From JBEAOO01 sp041164825 (GTDB taxonomy: Bacteria > Pseudomonadota > Gammaproteobacteria > Burkholderiales > Burkholderiaceae_C), in the NCBI GenBank assembly GCA_041164825.1, contig JBEAOO010000109.1:1-7012 (forward strand): a stretch of 7,012 bases of DNA, in the 5' to 3' direction. The position numbers and the translations under genes are program-made. This document shows positions 6,176-7,012 of the stretch, in pieces. The notes below the pieces were generated by a model, which worked only from the letters and a program-made list of their open reading frames with translations, made no database searches and had not been told where the DNA came from. The number at the start of each line of letters is the position of its first letter. Position 1 is the first letter of the stretch.

Positions 6176-6236
6176 AGCCCGCTCACGCGGGCCACGTGCC
6201 CAGCCAACCCTTACAGGTTGTCCAGGTACGTGCGCA
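6176..6236 (-). repeat. Parent copy of the 100-bp-offset repeat (rpoD 3' end plus flank)
   Basis: This is the partner of the degenerate copy at 6076-6136. It includes the last codons and stop of rpoD and 35 bases of 3' flank. In the rpoD-sense RNA, GCCCGC-GUGA-GCGGGC (6192-6177) folds into a 6-bp stem with a GNRA-type tetraloop. The same hairpin is kept in the other copy (6092-6077) with one U-G pair. Confidence 0.75.
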
Positions 6237-7012
6237 GCTTGTCTGAGCGGCTGGGGTGCTTGAGTTTGCGGATGGCCTTGGCTTCGATCTGGCGGATGCG
6301 CTCGCGGGTGACGTCGAACTGCTTGCCGACTTCTTCCAGCGTGTGGTCCGTGCTCATCTCGATGCCGAAGCGCATGCGCAGCACCTTGGCTTCGCGAGGG
6401 GTGAGCGAATCCAAAATGTCCTTCACCACATCGCGCAGGCCGGCTTGCATGGCCGCTTCGATGGGCGCGGTGTTGTTGGTGTCTTCGATGAAGTCACCCA
6501 GGTGGCTGTCGTCGTCGTCACCGATCGGCGTTTCCATGGAGATCGGTTCTTTGGCGATCTTCATGATCTTGCGGATCTTGTCTTCCGGAATCTCCATCTT
6601 CTCGGCCAGCGTCGGAGCATCGGGCTCGAAGCCGAATTCCTGCAAGTGCTGACGCGAGATGCGGTTCATCTTGTTGATCGTCTCGATCATGTGCACAGGG
6701 ATGCGGATGGTGCGCGCCTGGTCGGCAATCGAGCGGGTGATGGCTTGGCGGATCCACCAGGTGGCGTAGGTCGAGAACTTGTAGCCGCGGCGGTATTCGA
6801 ACTTGTCCACCGCCTTCATCAGGCCGATGTTGCCTTCCTGGATCAGGTCGAGGAACTGCAGACCACGGTTGGTGTACTTCTTGGCGATCGAGATCACGAG
6901 GCGCAAATTGGCCTCGATCATTTCCTTCTTGGCATCGCGCGAGGCCTTTTCGCCCTCGTTCATGCGCTTGTTGATGCCCTTCAGGTCGTCCAGCGGCAGC
7001 ACAGCGCGGCCT
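6211..7012 (-). CDS. rpoD: RNA polymerase primary sigma factor RpoD (sigma-70), C-terminal part
   Basis: This is the C-terminal part of the housekeeping sigma factor, which directs core RNA polymerase to -10/-35 promoters. The frame runs off the right edge of the window, so the real start and regions 1.1/1.2 plus the non-conserved region lie outside; 266 residues are visible. Counting from the Val codon at 7002, region 2 spans about 24-105. It includes the core-binding stretch NRGLQFLDLIQEGNIGLMKA (45-64) and the -10 recognition helix WWIRQAITRSIADQ (82-95). Region 3 spans about 106-150. The region 3.2 finger is about 153-174 (PISMETPIGDDDDSHLGDF). Region 4 is about 200-260 with the -35-binding helix-turn-helix HTLEEVGKQFDVTRERIRQI (220-239). 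The sequence is nearly collinear with E. coli RpoD here, which sets it apart from RpoS and RpoH. The gene ends LRTYLDNL followed by TAA. Its 3' end is partly duplicated 100 bp downstream. Confidence 0.98.
   Translation of the reverse strand, partial: GRAVLPLDDLKGINKRMNEGEKASRDAKKEMIEANLRLVISIAKKYTNRGLQFLDLIQEGNIGLMKAVDKFEYRRGYKFSTYATWWIRQAITRSIADQARTIRIPVHMIETINKMNRISRQHLQEFGFEPDAPTLAEKMEIPEDKIRKIMKIAKEPISMETPIGDDDDSHLGDFIEDTNNTAPIEAAMQAGLRDVVKDILDSLTPREAKVLRMRFGIEMSTDHTLEEVGKQFDVTRERIRQIEAKAIRKLKHPSRSDKLRTYLDNL

Larger units (their letters stand above)
5899..6210. other. 312-base intergenic region between rpoD and the cyclase gene
   Basis: No credible protein gene or tRNA is seen here. From the rpoD side it holds the 3' flank of rpoD with a hairpin (6177-6192), a 7-bp long-range stem (6140-6146 with 6201-6207), a degenerate copy of the rpoD 3' end (about 6076-6137), an inverted repeat CCGATC/GATCGG (6002-6007 with 6025-6030, 17-base loop), and a strong terminator (5955-5982). 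The last 55 bases (5899-5953) should hold the cyclase promoter and leader, but I could not identify convincing -35 and -10 boxes. If the terminator is the true end of the rpoD message, its 3' untranslated region is about 250 bases long. Confidence 0.6.

Noticed and set aside
5938..6207. Possible small protein genes on the - strand in the rpoD-cyclase gap (starts like MAGHVARVSGL and MAGAVARVSGL)
   Set aside because: The similar beginnings are simply the translated 100-bp-offset repeat. Neither has an ATG with a ribosome site, one starts at TTG, and the rest looks non-coding.
6076..6236. attL/attR scar of an integrated element at the rpoD 3' end
   Set aside because: The spacer between copies is only 39 bases and no integrase remnant is visible. 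It is kept only as a less likely explanation of the duplication.

Overview
The window looks like a stretch of chromosome from a GC-rich betaproteobacterium, most likely a member of the Comamonadaceae (Burkholderiales). The evidence is the base composition, the form of the RpoD C-terminal half, the long HemH and the tricarboxylate-transporter (Tct) operon. The genus is inferred, not proven. No phage, insertion sequence, CRISPR array, rRNA or tRNA gene was found.

Bases 1-3012 hold the 3' part of a tctC-tctB-tctA operon on the + strand: a periplasmic solute-binding protein (5' end outside the window), then the small and large membrane subunits of a tripartite tricarboxylate transporter. tctC and tctB overlap as TGATG. 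tctB and tctA are separated by 84 bases that contain a hairpin. An 11-bp GC-rich hairpin with a T-rich tail ends the operon at about 2985-3017.

Bases 3017-4925 hold two divergent genes. hemH (ferrochelatase, last step of protoheme synthesis) lies on the - strand, and a HAD-family phosphatase resembling E. coli YigB lies on the + strand. They share a 112-base intergenic region. Neither has a clear Shine-Dalgarno sequence.

Bases 4942-5898 (- strand) encode a soluble class III nucleotide cyclase with a C-terminal FHA phosphopeptide-binding domain. Its end converges on the phosphatase gene with a 16-base gap. This is the signalling gene of the window, and all the usual catalytic residues are visible.

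Bases 5899-6210 are intergenic. They contain a strong terminator at 5955-5982 and, next to rpoD, an unusual repeat. The last eight codons or so of rpoD plus about 35 bases of its 3' flank occur again exactly 100 bp further downstream, as a degenerate copy (54/61 positions identical by hand alignment). Both copies can form a hairpin capped by a GUGA tetraloop in the rpoD-sense RNA. This is the most unusual structure in the window.

Bases 6211-7012 (- strand) encode the C-terminal part of RpoD, the primary sigma factor. Its 5' end lies beyond the right edge. The genes are mostly ordinary housekeeping and uptake functions. I see no clear new multi-gene system.
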